Below, one piece after another: positions 24,536-32,473 of a stretch of DNA of 32,500 bases. Source of the stretch: Candidatus Thermoflexus tengchongensis (GTDB lineage Bacteria > Chloroflexota > Anaerolineae > Thermoflexales > Thermoflexaceae); assembly GCA_016842085.1 (NCBI GenBank), contig JAEVEX010000045.1:1-32500 (forward strand), read 5' to 3'. Numbering within the stretch: position 1 is the stretch's first letter; every line of letters starts with the position of its first letter. The notes beneath the pieces are model-generated. The model was not told the DNA's origin and made no database searches. It was given only the letters and a program-made list of their open reading frames with translations. A program made the translations under genes and the position numbers.

Positions 24536-25612
24536 TCAGAGGATCAGCATGGCGTCCCCGAAGGAGTAGAAGCGATAGCCTTCGGCGATCGCTACTTGAT
24601 AAGCCTCCCGCATCCGTTCATAGCCCATGAAAGCGGCCACCAGCAGCAACAGCGTGGAGCGTGGCAGATGGAAGTTGGTGATCAGGGCATCCACCACCCG
24701 GAATTCAAAGCCGGGATAGATGAAGAGATCCGTTTCCCCCTCAAAAGGTCCCACAACCTGCCATGGGCAAACGGCCTCCGGCGAGCATCCCAGCCCGTAG
24801 CGGGCGGCGGTCTCCAGAACCCGCACCACGGTGGTGCCCACGGCAATGATCCGGCCCCCCTCCAGCCGTGTCCGGTTGATGAGCGCGGCGGTATCCGCCG
24901 ACAGGGAGCACCATTCCCGGTGCAGTTTGTGTTCCCGCACGTCCGGAGTCTCAATCGGACGAAAGGTGTCGAGGCTGATGTGGAGCGTGACGAAGGCGAG
25001 GCGGACGCCGTGATCCCGCAGGCGGGCGAGAAGCTCCGGGGTGAAATGCAGCCCCGCCGTGGGCGCGGCCACCGAGCCGGGAACCCGGGCGTAGACGGTC
25101 TGGTAGCGTTCCGGATCGTGAAGCGGCCGCCGGATGTAAGGGGGGAGAGGGATCACCCCCAGCCGTTCCAGCCATCCTTCCGGGGGGATGGAAAAGCGAA
25201 GCAGGCGGAGCGGCCCCTCGCCCTCGGCCTCCACTTCCGCGTAGAGATCGACGGGCTGGCTGCCGGAGAGCAGCTGGAGGCGCGTTCCGGGGCGGATATG
25301 ACGCCCCCGCACCATCGCCCACCATCGCTCCGGATCCACCCGGCGCACCAGCAACAGTTCCACCCGTCCCCCCGTCGGCTTCACCGCGAACAAACGGGCC
25401 GGGATCACCCGCGTGTCGTTGAACACCAGCAGATCCCCGGGGCGCAGGTAGTCGACGATCTCCCGGAAGATCCGGTGCTCGATCCGCCCCGTCGCCCGAT
25501 GCACCACCATCAACCGCGCGGCGTCCCGTGGCTCCATCGGGGACTGGGCGATCCGCTCCGGGGGCAATTCGTAATCATAGGCTTCAAGGCTCAGGAGATC
25601 CTTCGGCTCCAT
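24536..25612 (-). CDS. queA: S-adenosylmethionine:tRNA ribosyltransferase-isomerase
   Basis: Transfers the ribosyl group of SAM to 7-aminomethyl-7-deazaguanine in tRNA, giving epoxyqueuosine in the wobble position of GUN-anticodon tRNAs. The 358-residue protein shows the family landmarks YDYELPPERIAQ near the N-terminus, DLLVFNDTRVIPARL (about 60-74), PPYI, TAGLHFT (about 186-192), VREHKLH, IAVGTTVVRVLE and the C-terminal ITNFHLPRSTLLLLVAAF, all typical of QueA. ATG 25612 overlaps the upstream DUF3109-like gene by 29 bp, so expression is likely coupled. No other queuosine genes (queC-F, tgt, queG) are in the window. Confidence 0.96.
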   Translation of the reverse strand: MEPKDLLSLEAYDYELPPERIAQSPMEPRDAARLMVVHRATGRIEHRIFREIVDYLRPGDLLVFNDTRVIPARLFAVKPTGGRVELLLVRRVDPERWWAMVRGRHIRPGTRLQLLSGSQPVDLYAEVEAEGEGPLRLLRFSIPPEGWLERLGVIPLPPYIRRPLHDPERYQTVYARVPGSVAAPTAGLHFTPELLARLRDHGVRLAFVTLHISLDTFRPIETPDVREHKLHREWCSLSADTAALINRTRLEGGRIIAVGTTVVRVLETAARYGLGCSPEAVCPWQVVGPFEGETDLFIYPGFEFRVVDALITNFHLPRSTLLLLVAAFMGYERMREAYQVAIAEGYRFYSFGDAMLIL

Positions 25613-26195
25613 AGCGGATCCGATATAGCTCCAGGAGGGTCTGAAAGCCTTCCTCCCCCAAAACCCATTTCACTTCCTGATCGAAGACCATAAACAGAGG
25701 CCGCGCCTCCTCCGCAGGCTGCTGACAGGAGGCTTCCGCATAGAGCTCGTTCTCATCGTCCAGGATCAGCTGGCCTTCCCATAACGTGAGCGGATAGAGG
25801 GCGCAGTGAAAGGGCTTCAGGGCCCAGGGGTGCAGACCAGCCTCCATAGCGGCCGCCTGCAGGCCGCAACGCCCATCATCCAGCAGGAAAATACAGGACT
25901 GGCCGGCCGGGTGGGCCGGGTTCTCAATGACCGTGGTGCCTACCCAGTAGCCCGCCGGCGGCGTGTCATCCCACTCCGGCTCTCCATCGAACCAGCGGGT
26001 CTCATCATGCCGATCCGGCGGCAGCACCTTTTTGATCAGCTCCGCATGGCGGAGGATCTCATCGCGTTGCTCAACCCGCACCCACACGCCATAGGCGCAA
26101 CAGCGACCCCGGCAATAGGCAGGGCCGCATCGTTGAACCGGCCGGGGCTCCAGCAAGCGGGGATCCACTCGAATCCCGCGGATTTCGATTTCCAT
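25584..26195 (-). CDS. DUF3109/YkgJ-like cysteine-cluster protein
   Basis: Protein of 203 residues with a Cys cluster for zinc or iron, function unknown. The N-terminal motif is CGPAYCRGRCC (about residues 23-33), followed by further cysteines in SCIF, GRCGLQ, FHCALYPL and ASCQQ. This set resembles the DUF3109 and YkgJ-type families proposed to bind a metal cluster. The motif KPFHCALYPL is typical. ATG 26195 has GGGGAGGGG 6 bp upstream; the frame is open further to 26357 but that part looks non-coding and would overlap the aminopeptidase. The end overlaps queA by 29 bp, and the protein lies between the M29 aminopeptidase and QueA. Confidence 0.78.
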   Translation of the reverse strand: MEIEIRGIRVDPRLLEPRPVQRCGPAYCRGRCCAYGVWVRVEQRDEILRHAELIKKVLPPDRHDETRWFDGEPEWDDTPPAGYWVGTTVIENPAHPAGQSCIFLLDDGRCGLQAAAMEAGLHPWALKPFHCALYPLTLWEGQLILDDENELYAEASCQQPAEEARPLFMVFDQEVKWVLGEEGFQTLLELYRIRYGAEGSPEP

Positions 26196-26313
26196 GGATC
26201 CCCTCCCCATCCGCGAATCTCCATCGGGCAACATCCGGGTTTGGAACAGAGCAGGACACTCGCCCAGCCCACGCCCCCGGGCGGACGACCGGGGCCCTGA
26301 GCGTCCCCACTGG

Positions 26314-27417
26314 CTATCGGATGAGGAATCGCCCATCGCGGTAGAGCACCTCCCCATCGACCACGATCTCCCCTTCCTTCAGATCACAGATCATATCCCA
26401 GTGGATGGCGGACTGATTCGTCCCGCCGGTCTCCGGATAGGCGGCTCCCAGGGCGAGGTGGAAAGTTCCCCCCAGTTTCTCATCGAACAGGATGTTGCGG
26501 GTGAACCGGCGGATGGCGAAGTTCGTGCCGATGCCCAGCTCTCCCAGCCGCCGGGCGCCTTCATCGGTCTCCAGCATCCGATGCAGGAACGCCTCGTTCT
26601 TCGTCGCCGTGGCTTTCACCACCTTCCCACCTTCGAAGACCAGCTCCACCCCATCGACTTCCCGGCCGCCGTAGAGGGCCGGATAGGTGAAGCGCACCCA
26701 GCCCTCGGTGACGGTCTCCTCCGGGCCGGTGAAGATCTCCCCGTCCGGGAAGTTGTGGCGACCGTCGGCGCTGATGAAAACCCGGCCTTCGATTCCAAGC
26801 ACCAGATCCGCATGCGGGCCGCGGATGTGGATCCGCCGGCGCCCTTTCAACCATTCCACCAGCCGTTCCTGAAAAGCCGCCTGCTCCCGCCAGCGGGCCA
26901 CCGGGTCTTCGTCGTTCAACCATCCCGCCTCATACACGAATTCCTCGAACTCCTGGAGGCTCATCTCGGCCTCCTGGGCATACGCCTCAGTGGGGTATAG
27001 CGTGAGGACCCAGCGTAATTCCCCACGGGCAGCCCGCTCCATATACGTGCGCGTGAGGTCCCGCCGTGCCGCGGAGAATTTGGCCTGCTTGGCGGGATCC
27101 ACATTGCTCAGGGATCGGGTGTTGGTTTCGCTCAGCACGCTGATCAGCGCGTCGAAGGTCTCCATGACCAGGCGGTCGATCGGTGAAACGAACGTCAACT
27201 GGGGTTCCTCCGCCACCCGGTAGAAGATCTCCGCCGCCCCGGGCAGGGAGACCAGTAGATGGGGATGCCCACCCTTCTCGAGCACCCGGCGGTAGACGGT
27301 GAGCAGGAGGGGGGCGGCAGCCGGGGTGCCCCGAATGGCCACCTTATCCCCGGGCTTGACCCCCGTCGCGTAGTCCACCAGCACCCGGGCCCATTTCTCC
27401 AGACGTGGATCGCTCAT
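26314..27417 (-). CDS. M29 family aminopeptidase (leucyl aminopeptidase/AmpS-like)
   Basis: Metal-dependent aminopeptidase of 367 residues, cytoplasmic, of the M29 family known from Thermus and Bacillus species. The N-terminal domain (about 1-200) carries LVDYATGVKPGDKVAIRG. The C-terminal half holds the expected metal ligands: the Glu in GEIFTGP, the Glu in RRLGELGIG, the His in GTFHLALG, the Tyr in AAYPETGG, and His and Asp in AIHWDMICDL. These match the family's Glu, Glu, His, Tyr, His, Asp ligand order. ATG 27417 is preceded by GAGGT at a 5-bp spacer. It is the first gene of the minus-strand operon and lies downstream of a TATAAT box. Confidence 0.94.
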   Translation of the reverse strand: MSDPRLEKWARVLVDYATGVKPGDKVAIRGTPAAAPLLLTVYRRVLEKGGHPHLLVSLPGAAEIFYRVAEEPQLTFVSPIDRLVMETFDALISVLSETNTRSLSNVDPAKQAKFSAARRDLTRTYMERAARGELRWVLTLYPTEAYAQEAEMSLQEFEEFVYEAGWLNDEDPVARWREQAAFQERLVEWLKGRRRIHIRGPHADLVLGIEGRVFISADGRHNFPDGEIFTGPEETVTEGWVRFTYPALYGGREVDGVELVFEGGKVVKATATKNEAFLHRMLETDEGARRLGELGIGTNFAIRRFTRNILFDEKLGGTFHLALGAAYPETGGTNQSAIHWDMICDLKEGEIVVDGEVLYRDGRFLIR

Positions 27418-27601
27418 GGTGCACCTCGAGGAAGGGGATTCCCGGTTGCGCCGTCGACCTGGGGGCCAGGTGGGCCGCCTTCAGGAGCCTGCTGGACCCC
27501 AAAGCGGCTTGCTCCCGCGGCTCCCCGGGCCACGGAAAGGGAGAGAAAGAGCGATCTCGCCTCTCCGAATTTGAGCGCAATCGGTAAGTCCTATCAGGGA
27601 A

Positions 27602-27607
27602 ATTATA
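27602..27607 (-). promoter_or_regulatory. Possible -10 box of the aminopeptidase operon
   Basis: On the minus strand this reads TATAAT, a perfect -10 hexamer, inside a GC-rich flank, about 185 bp upstream of ATG 27417. The region 16-17 bp further upstream gives only TTCTTT or CTTCTT, a weak -35. The long leader (27418-27595) holds no gene that I can support. Confidence 0.35.
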
Positions 27608-27675
27608 GCGCGGGCGATGAGGTAAAGAAGAGGAGGGGAAGAGCAGGAGTCACATAGCTGGCCTCCTCGCGAAGC

Positions 27676-28434
27676 TCATGGAGTCCGACGGGCGACGATC
27701 AGCATCTGGGGGCTATCCTCCCGATAGGGGGCAAGTTCGTAGGTGCCGAACATCTCCTCCAGGGCGAAGCCGCAGGTTTCCAGCAGCAGTCGGAACTCCC
27801 CCGGCCACAGGAAACGCATCCGGCTCGGGAACGCCCAGCGCCGCCATGTTCCATCCGAGTGACGTTCCTCCACCAGAATGAGGAGTTCCAGACGCTGGGC
27901 GGCGGCATCGACCCGCCGCGCCTCCAGCCAGAGCAGAAGGACCCCGGCCTCTGGATCCTCATGCCAGCTTCGCGCGTAAAGCTGACCGTTTTCCCCCAGC
28001 AGGGCGGCGTCAGGGTTCAGGCAATCCAGCAACAGAAGCCCGCCGGGCTCCAGCACGCGATGCAGGTGATGAAGAACGGCCCGCTGGGCCTCCAGGGAGT
28101 CAAAGTGCAGAAAAGTGTTCAGGGGAATGAAGGCCATGGGGTAAGGTCCTGGGGGGAGCTCCTGCGTCGCATCCCCCTGGATCCATGTGATGCGATCGGA
28201 CACACCGGCCCGTTCGGCGCGAGCCCGGGCCCGGGCCAGCATCGCGGCCGAGGCGTCCAGGCCGACCACCCGGAACCCGGCGACCGCCAGAGGGATGGTT
28301 AACCGGCCGGTGCCGCATCCCACCTCCAGCAGCGGCGATCCCGCCCGCTCCGCATAGCCCTGATAAAAGGGCAGATCCTCCAGGAAATCCCCAAAGAAGC
28401 GATCGTAGAATTCCGCAAAAGCTTCATAGTTCAT
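27676..28434 (-). CDS. Class I SAM-dependent methyltransferase
   Basis: Methyltransferase of 252 residues with a Rossmann-like SAM-binding fold. Motif I is LLEVGCGTGRL (35-45); motif II has VVGLDAS; motif III region is IQGDATQ; motif IV-like is FIPLNTFLHF and a later PGGLLLLDCLNPD. The C-terminal part is beta-rich and likely forms the substrate lid. The substrate is not known; such proteins are often annotated as ubiquinone/tRNA or small-molecule methyltransferases. ATG 28434 is preferred because the conserved NYEAFAEFYDRFF starts there; an open frame reaches 28482. The nearby genes give no hint on the substrate. The upstream gap toward the lipoprotein gene contains several stem-loops. Confidence 0.85.
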   Translation of the reverse strand: MNYEAFAEFYDRFFGDFLEDLPFYQGYAERAGSPLLEVGCGTGRLTIPLAVAGFRVVGLDASAAMLARARARAERAGVSDRITWIQGDATQELPPGPYPMAFIPLNTFLHFDSLEAQRAVLHHLHRVLEPGGLLLLDCLNPDAALLGENGQLYARSWHEDPEAGVLLLWLEARRVDAAAQRLELLILVEERHSDGTWRRWAFPSRMRFLWPGEFRLLLETCGFALEEMFGTYELAPYREDSPQMLIVARRTP

Positions 28435-28899
28435 GGTCCGGATCCCCCACGGGCATCCCCCAGCCGGGAATGCGGGATGCATCCCCTTTCCATTCCATCT
28501 TACCTCTGCTCTGCGCTACGGCTTCGCCCAGGGTTTCCCGGGAGTCGGAGCCCGCAGGGGTGCGGGCTGCCTTCGGTGGCTTGTATCTCTCTTCTCAAGC
28601 AGAACCCTCATCGCGACTCCCTGGGGTGGCGATCCGAGTGGGTCTTCCAAACGTAGAGCGACGCGCCAGGGAGGGAGCGGTAACTTTCCCGAAGTTTGTC
28701 CTCCTTTTTGGGGGACACTCCGAAGCCCTGGAGGCATTAAAATAGACGTGGTCAGATTTGATCCTTGTCAACATTAGAGGGAAGGGTAGACCTCTGTAGA
28801 AGAGCACCTCACGCCTCCTGAGATGTTGGGGGGTGCGCTGTTCGTCCTGTCCCCCGGGATCTCCAGGAGAGGGACGATCTCTCCGTGAGGAGCGCAGGG
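28435..28899. other. Divergent intergenic region with several stem-loops
   Basis: 465 bp between the methyltransferase (-) and lipoprotein (+) starts. No gene seen. Inverted repeats include AGCCCGCA/TGCGGGCT (28549-28568, 4-nt loop), CTCCCTGG/CCAGGGAG (28617-28624 and 28666-28673) enclosing GATCC/GGGTC (28631-28644), and GTCCTCC/GGGGGAC (28698-28716, T5 loop). TAAAAT at 28738-28743 is a possible plus-strand -10 without a clear -35. These may be the leader of the lipoprotein gene or an RNA of its own. Confidence 0.35.
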
Positions 28900-30372
28900 A
28901 TGGCAGAAGGGAAACAGGTTTCCAGGGTTCTGCTGATGATGCTGATGGTATGGGCCTGCCGGGGCAGGCCGGAGCCGTTCGCCTCGATGCCTTCTCCAAC
29001 GCCTTCTCCTGCTCCTGCGCGTTTCCCCTCCCCGACGTCCATATTTACCCCGTCCACTCCGGAGGTGGAACTCCAGCGCCATCGGCCGCTTCCCCCGACG
29101 TGGACCCCCACGCCGACTCCAGCTCCGCTGCCTGTGGAGCAAGCCTGCGAGGAGCCGGAGGGGCTGGTGGGCAAACTGGCTTATATCCATGAAGGAGATC
29201 TGTGGATTCGGGAGCTCCCCGCAGGATCCAGCATCCGGCTGACGCATGGTGGCCTGATGCGAATGCCCCGCTGGTCTCCTTCCGGGCGCTGGCTGGCCGC
29301 TGTCCATGGGGAGGCTGAGGTTCAGATCTTCGATACCGGGGGGAAGCTGGTGCAATCCCTGTCCGGCGTTTCGTTCCGCTGGTCCCCGGTAGCGGATCTG
29401 CTGGCCGTTCGCACGGCGGAGGGAGCCCTGTTGCGCGTCGCCCCCGGAGAGGCGCCGCAGATCCTGCTGGAGCCTGGCGCCGGGATTCAGGAACTGGCCT
29501 GGAGCCCGGATGGACGCTGGATCGCTTACTCCGGCCTGCGGATCCTGGAGGGGGAGAAAGATGTTTACACCGGGCAACCCGGGGCGCGTTACGCCTTTCT
29601 GGGACGTGTTCGGGCGGCGGGCGGACGTCCGGAGGAGCTCTTGAACGCTGGCCGGCCCTCCGAATTCGGCCTGATCCTGGCCGGCTGGTCGCCCGATGGG
29701 CACGCCCTGCTTTACTGGGTGGATCCGATGTTCTCCGCCTCATTGCTGGCCGATGGGGTTCCCCTGTGGGCGCTGCCGGTCAGGGGAGGCCCCGCCCGGG
29801 CCTTGACGATGGAGCCGATGTTGCTTTATGAGGATTTCCTGGCGCCATCCCCGAAGGGGGACGATCGGATCGCGGTGGTGGTGGGAGGCTATCGGGGCGC
29901 GTGGACCAGTAAACAGCTTCATTTGCTGTCCGTCCGAACCCGGGAGAGTCAGGTCCTGTTCTCCGGGCCCTACGCAGTCTCTTCGCCGGCCTGGTCGGCG
30001 GATGGAACACGGATCGCCTTCATCGCCATGCCGGATCGGGGCGATCTGGCCGGGGGGGAAGAGGCTCGTCGGGGGTTGCTCCAGCGTCGCCTGTTCGTCG
30101 TGGATGTCGACGGCGGATCTTCAGGGCCTCGGTGGGAGCAGTTGACCGATGACCCGGCCTATCGCGACGAATATCCCAGGTGGTTGGGGGAATGGATCAT
30201 ATTCATCCGGCTCGATCGTTGGGATCGGATCTCCCTATGGGCGATCCCGGCCTCCGGAGGCTCGCCCTGCTGGATTCTGGAAAGGATCGATGCCCCGCTG
30301 ACCTGGTTTGGATATTACGGCCATCTGGATTGGGGAAATTATCTGGATGTCTGGCGGCCCCCGGCGCCGTGA
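28900..30372 (+). CDS. Lipoprotein with beta-propeller (TolB/WD40-like) repeats
   Basis: Exported lipoprotein of 490 residues, function unknown. The signal peptide ends at the lipobox VWAC (Cys20). A Pro/Thr/Ser-rich linker follows (about 27-80, with PTPSPAPARFPSPT and WTPTPTPAPLP), likely spanning the wall or tethering the domain. From about residue 90 the chain has blades such as GKLAYIHEGDLWIREL, PRWSPSGRWLAAV, LAWSPDGRWIAYS, AGWSPDGHALLYW and PAWSADGTRIAFIA, the WSPDGxxIAY pattern of TolB-type propellers. ATG 28900 is chosen with GAGGAG at 28887-28892; GTG 28885 is a possible earlier start. It is convergent with rsmA. Confidence 0.85.
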   Translation: MAEGKQVSRVLLMMLMVWACRGRPEPFASMPSPTPSPAPARFPSPTSIFTPSTPEVELQRHRPLPPTWTPTPTPAPLPVEQACEEPEGLVGKLAYIHEGDLWIRELPAGSSIRLTHGGLMRMPRWSPSGRWLAAVHGEAEVQIFDTGGKLVQSLSGVSFRWSPVADLLAVRTAEGALLRVAPGEAPQILLEPGAGIQELAWSPDGRWIAYSGLRILEGEKDVYTGQPGARYAFLGRVRAAGGRPEELLNAGRPSEFGLILAGWSPDGHALLYWVDPMFSASLLADGVPLWALPVRGGPARALTMEPMLLYEDFLAPSPKGDDRIAVVVGGYRGAWTSKQLHLLSVRTRESQVLFSGPYAVSSPAWSADGTRIAFIAMPDRGDLAGGEEARRGLLQRRLFVVDVDGGSSGPRWEQLTDDPAYRDEYPRWLGEWIIFIRLDRWDRISLWAIPASGGSPCWILERIDAPLTWFGYYGHLDWGNYLDVWRPPAP

Positions 30373-30427
30373 TCGGCGAGCTTTCGCTCCCGGCGGCCTT
30401 AGCGGTGCGGGTCGTGCCCGTCGGGCT

Positions 30428-31345
30428 TCACGGCCTGGCCTGGCTGGGGCGCAGAGAGCGAAGCGCCGCGCTGAGCCTCGCCCACTCCTCCAGTGAGAGG
30501 GTCTCCGCCCGGCGGGCGGGATCGATCCCCGCTTCCGCCAGTGCCCTTCGGATACGATCATCCGGGATTCCCAGGCCGTGGCTCAGGGCGTTGTGCAGCT
30601 GCTTGCGCCGCTGGCTGAACCCTGCCCGCACCACCTCGAAGAACCAGTCGGGATCTCCCAGATCCACCGCGGGTTGTTCATAGGGGTCGATGACCACCAC
30701 CGCGGAATCCACCTCCGGTCGGGGCCAGAAGGCGCCCGCCCGGATCCGATCCACAATCTGGGGGCGCCCGTAGACCTGCACGCTCACCGCAAGCAGGCTC
30801 ATCTCCCCCGGCCTGGCCGTGATCCGCCGGGCTACCTCCAGCTGAACGGTGAGGACGATCCGGCGGGGCTTGAGGGGGACTTCCATCAGATGCCGGAGGA
30901 TGGGCGATGTGATGTAGTAAGGGATGTTGCCGATCGCGCGGTAAGGATGGCCCTGAACCAGGGCGATGGGGTTAAGCGTCAGGATATCCCCGGGGACGAT
31001 CGTGACGTTGGGAAAGGGGGCCAGGATCTCGCGAAGCAGTGGCAGGAACTGTTCATCGATCTCCACGGCCACCACGTGATCGGCTCGCAGGGCCAGATGG
31101 CGGGTGAGGGTGCCCGGGCCCGCCCCGATCTCCAGCGCCCACTCCCCGGGCTCCAGCCCGGCTGCCTCCGCGATCCGGGCCAGGATATGCTCATCGATCA
31201 GGAAATGCTGTCCCAGCCCTTTGCGCGGCCGGATGCCGTGGGCCTTCAGGTATTGAGGCCAGGGGATCGGAGGTAGCGTCGGACCATGCGACCGATCACG
31301 CAACAGCGCCCCATCCTTTCCAGATGAATGGTAGGAACAGCGCAA
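30428..31345 (-). CDS. rsmA: 16S rRNA (adenine1518/1519-N6) dimethyltransferase
   Basis: Dimethylates two adjacent adenines in the 3'-terminal loop of 16S rRNA during small-subunit assembly. The 305-residue protein (if the TTG start is right) shows GLGQHFL (43-49), the SAM motif EIGAGPGTLT (72-81), VEIDEQF, the catalytic NIPYY (140-144, in place of the usual NLPY) and the C-terminal GFSQRRKQLHNAL. No ATG is available in frame upstream of the conserved region. TTG 31345 has GAGGAG with a 7-bp spacer; TTG 31303 is another candidate and would shorten the unusual N-terminal extension. It is convergent with the lipoprotein gene, 55 bp away. Confidence 0.94.
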   Translation of the reverse strand: MRCSYHSSGKDGALLRDRSHGPTLPPIPWPQYLKAHGIRPRKGLGQHFLIDEHILARIAEAAGLEPGEWALEIGAGPGTLTRHLALRADHVVAVEIDEQFLPLLREILAPFPNVTIVPGDILTLNPIALVQGHPYRAIGNIPYYITSPILRHLMEVPLKPRRIVLTVQLEVARRITARPGEMSLLAVSVQVYGRPQIVDRIRAGAFWPRPEVDSAVVVIDPYEQPAVDLGDPDWFFEVVRAGFSQRRKQLHNALSHGLGIPDDRIRRALAEAGIDPARRAETLSLEEWARLSAALRSLRPSQARP

Positions 31346-31672
31346 TGGGCCTCTCCTCGAGGGCCTTCGAAGCTGGCCCGGCCCTTGAAGCTTCCTTCCA
31401 TGGGCAGAGGGCCGGGGGCTACTCGCTTTCCCGATCCGGGCCAGCCGCGCACATCCTACCTGAATCTACGTCCAGAAGCGCCCCGATCACAAGTCCACGC
31501 TACGGATTCAACAGGGTCGGAGAGTGGGGAAGGCCGGCCTCACAGTGAGATCTCCCTTCGGTTCAGACAACGGGTGCTCTCCAGCAAAAGCGGATGTTCC
31601 CATCATGTTCCCACAGCCATGAGATAAACCCTTCAGGAATCGATGGGTCCATTCCCGGATCCGGAGGTGACG
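31346..31672. other. Non-coding gap upstream of the small membrane protein
   Basis: 327 bp between divergent genes. I found no tRNA-like cloverleaf, no convincing promoter and no conserved open frame. It contains the 10-bp palindrome AGGCCGGCCT near 31530 and otherwise unremarkable sequence. Confidence 0.4.
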
Positions 31673-32164
31673 ATGGCGACGCAGGGCACATCTTCCCCCT
31701 CGTGGAAGCTGTGGGCGCTGATCGGAGGGCTTCTGGTGCTCCCCCTATGCCTGTGCGGGTTCTGCCTCATCAGCGGCCTGGGGGCCACGGCGCTGGGCGT
31801 GATCGGCCTGGGCGGTCTGGTGGCGGCCGAGGTCCGGCCGGCTCAGGAGGCGGCGGATGGATTCCTCTCCGCCCTCCGGGATGAGCAATGGGAGGCCGCC
31901 TATGCCCGGTGCACGCCGTCGTTCCAGAGGGAGCTGGGCGGGCCTGGAGAGCTGGCCCGGCAGTATGGGGGCGAGCGCCGGCCGGCCACGTGGTCCTTCT
32001 CCAGCTGGAGCGTGAAAAGTGAGAACGGGATCCGACGCGCGGAGCTGGGAGGCACCCTGACGGTGGCGAGCGGCGAGAGGATGGGATTTTCCATTGAGCT
32101 TCGCGTGCGATCCGCCGGATCCGATGAGGTCTGGGAGGTCAACGCCTTCACGCTCCACGATTGA
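31673..32164 (+). CDS. Small membrane-anchored protein with NTF2-like (DUF4864/4878-type) exported domain
   Basis: Protein of 163 residues of unknown function. An N-terminal region with a hydrophobic helix LWALIGGLLVLPLCLCGFCL and a second apolar stretch up to LGGLVAAEV (about 14-55) anchors it. The remainder, from AQEAADGFLSALRDEQWEAA (about 57-76), resembles the NTF2-like fold of DUF4864/DUF4878 proteins: a first helix with the phrase FLSALRD, a region with CTPSFQRELGG and beta strands WSFSSWSVK, RRAELGGTLTV and FSIELRVRS. ATG 31673 has GGAGG with a 5-bp spacer. The domain assignment is tentative. Confidence 0.65.
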   Translation: MATQGTSSPSWKLWALIGGLLVLPLCLCGFCLISGLGATALGVIGLGGLVAAEVRPAQEAADGFLSALRDEQWEAAYARCTPSFQRELGGPGELARQYGGERRPATWSFSSWSVKSENGIRRAELGGTLTVASGERMGFSIELRVRSAGSDEVWEVNAFTLHD

Positions 32165-32282
32165 GCCCCTGTCGTGTTCCAGGCGGCATGCCCGAGTTTC
32201 CAGGGCTTCGAGGATCTCGGAGAGGAACCTGCCCCCATGGATCAGGCGAGGCGCTGACGAAGGCTGGCGCTGCAGGCGGCAG

Positions 32283-32436
32283 GCCGGTCCTGCAGGGCTT
32301 TTCAATGTTCTGAGAGACAGGGGGGTGCAGGGGGCTTTTGCCCCCTGCCGGGGGGCTGCGGGGGGTGTCCCCCCACCTTCTCCCTCCACTTCCTGTCTGG
32401 ATGGGTAAGATCTTCGAAAAGCCCTGCCGGTCCTGC
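32283..32436. mobile_element. MITE-like foldback element with terminal inverted and flanking direct repeats
   Basis: AGGGCTTTTC at 32294-32303 and its inverted copy GAAAAGCCCT at 32416-32425 bound a 132-bp element with no coding capacity. Immediately outside lie perfect direct repeats GCCGGTCCTGC (32283-32293 and 32426-32436), as expected of a target-site duplication; the exact border is ambiguous, since the inverted repeat can also be read as 12 bp with a 7-bp duplication CGGTCCT. Inside are nested pairs AGACAGG (32315-32321) / CCTGTCT (32392-32398), hairpin GCAGGGGGC-TTTT-GCCCCCTGC (32327-32348) and G6-TGT-C6 (32360-32374). No transposase is present. Confidence 0.65.
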
Positions 32437-32443
32437 TGGCATC

Positions 32444-32473
32444 TTGACAGAGACGGCCTTCGGCGTATAAAAT
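32444..32473 (+). promoter_or_regulatory. Strong sigma70-type promoter at the right edge
   Basis: TTGACA at 32444-32449 (perfect -35), 16-bp spacer, TATAAA at 32466-32471 (or TAAAAT at 32468-32473 with an 18-bp spacer). It points to the right, out of the window, toward an unseen gene. It begins 8 bp after the flanking repeat of the MITE-like element. Confidence 0.65.

Noticed and set aside
31346-31672. Possible tRNA or small RNA gene
   Set aside because: No cloverleaf or conserved T-loop sequence could be found in the gap.
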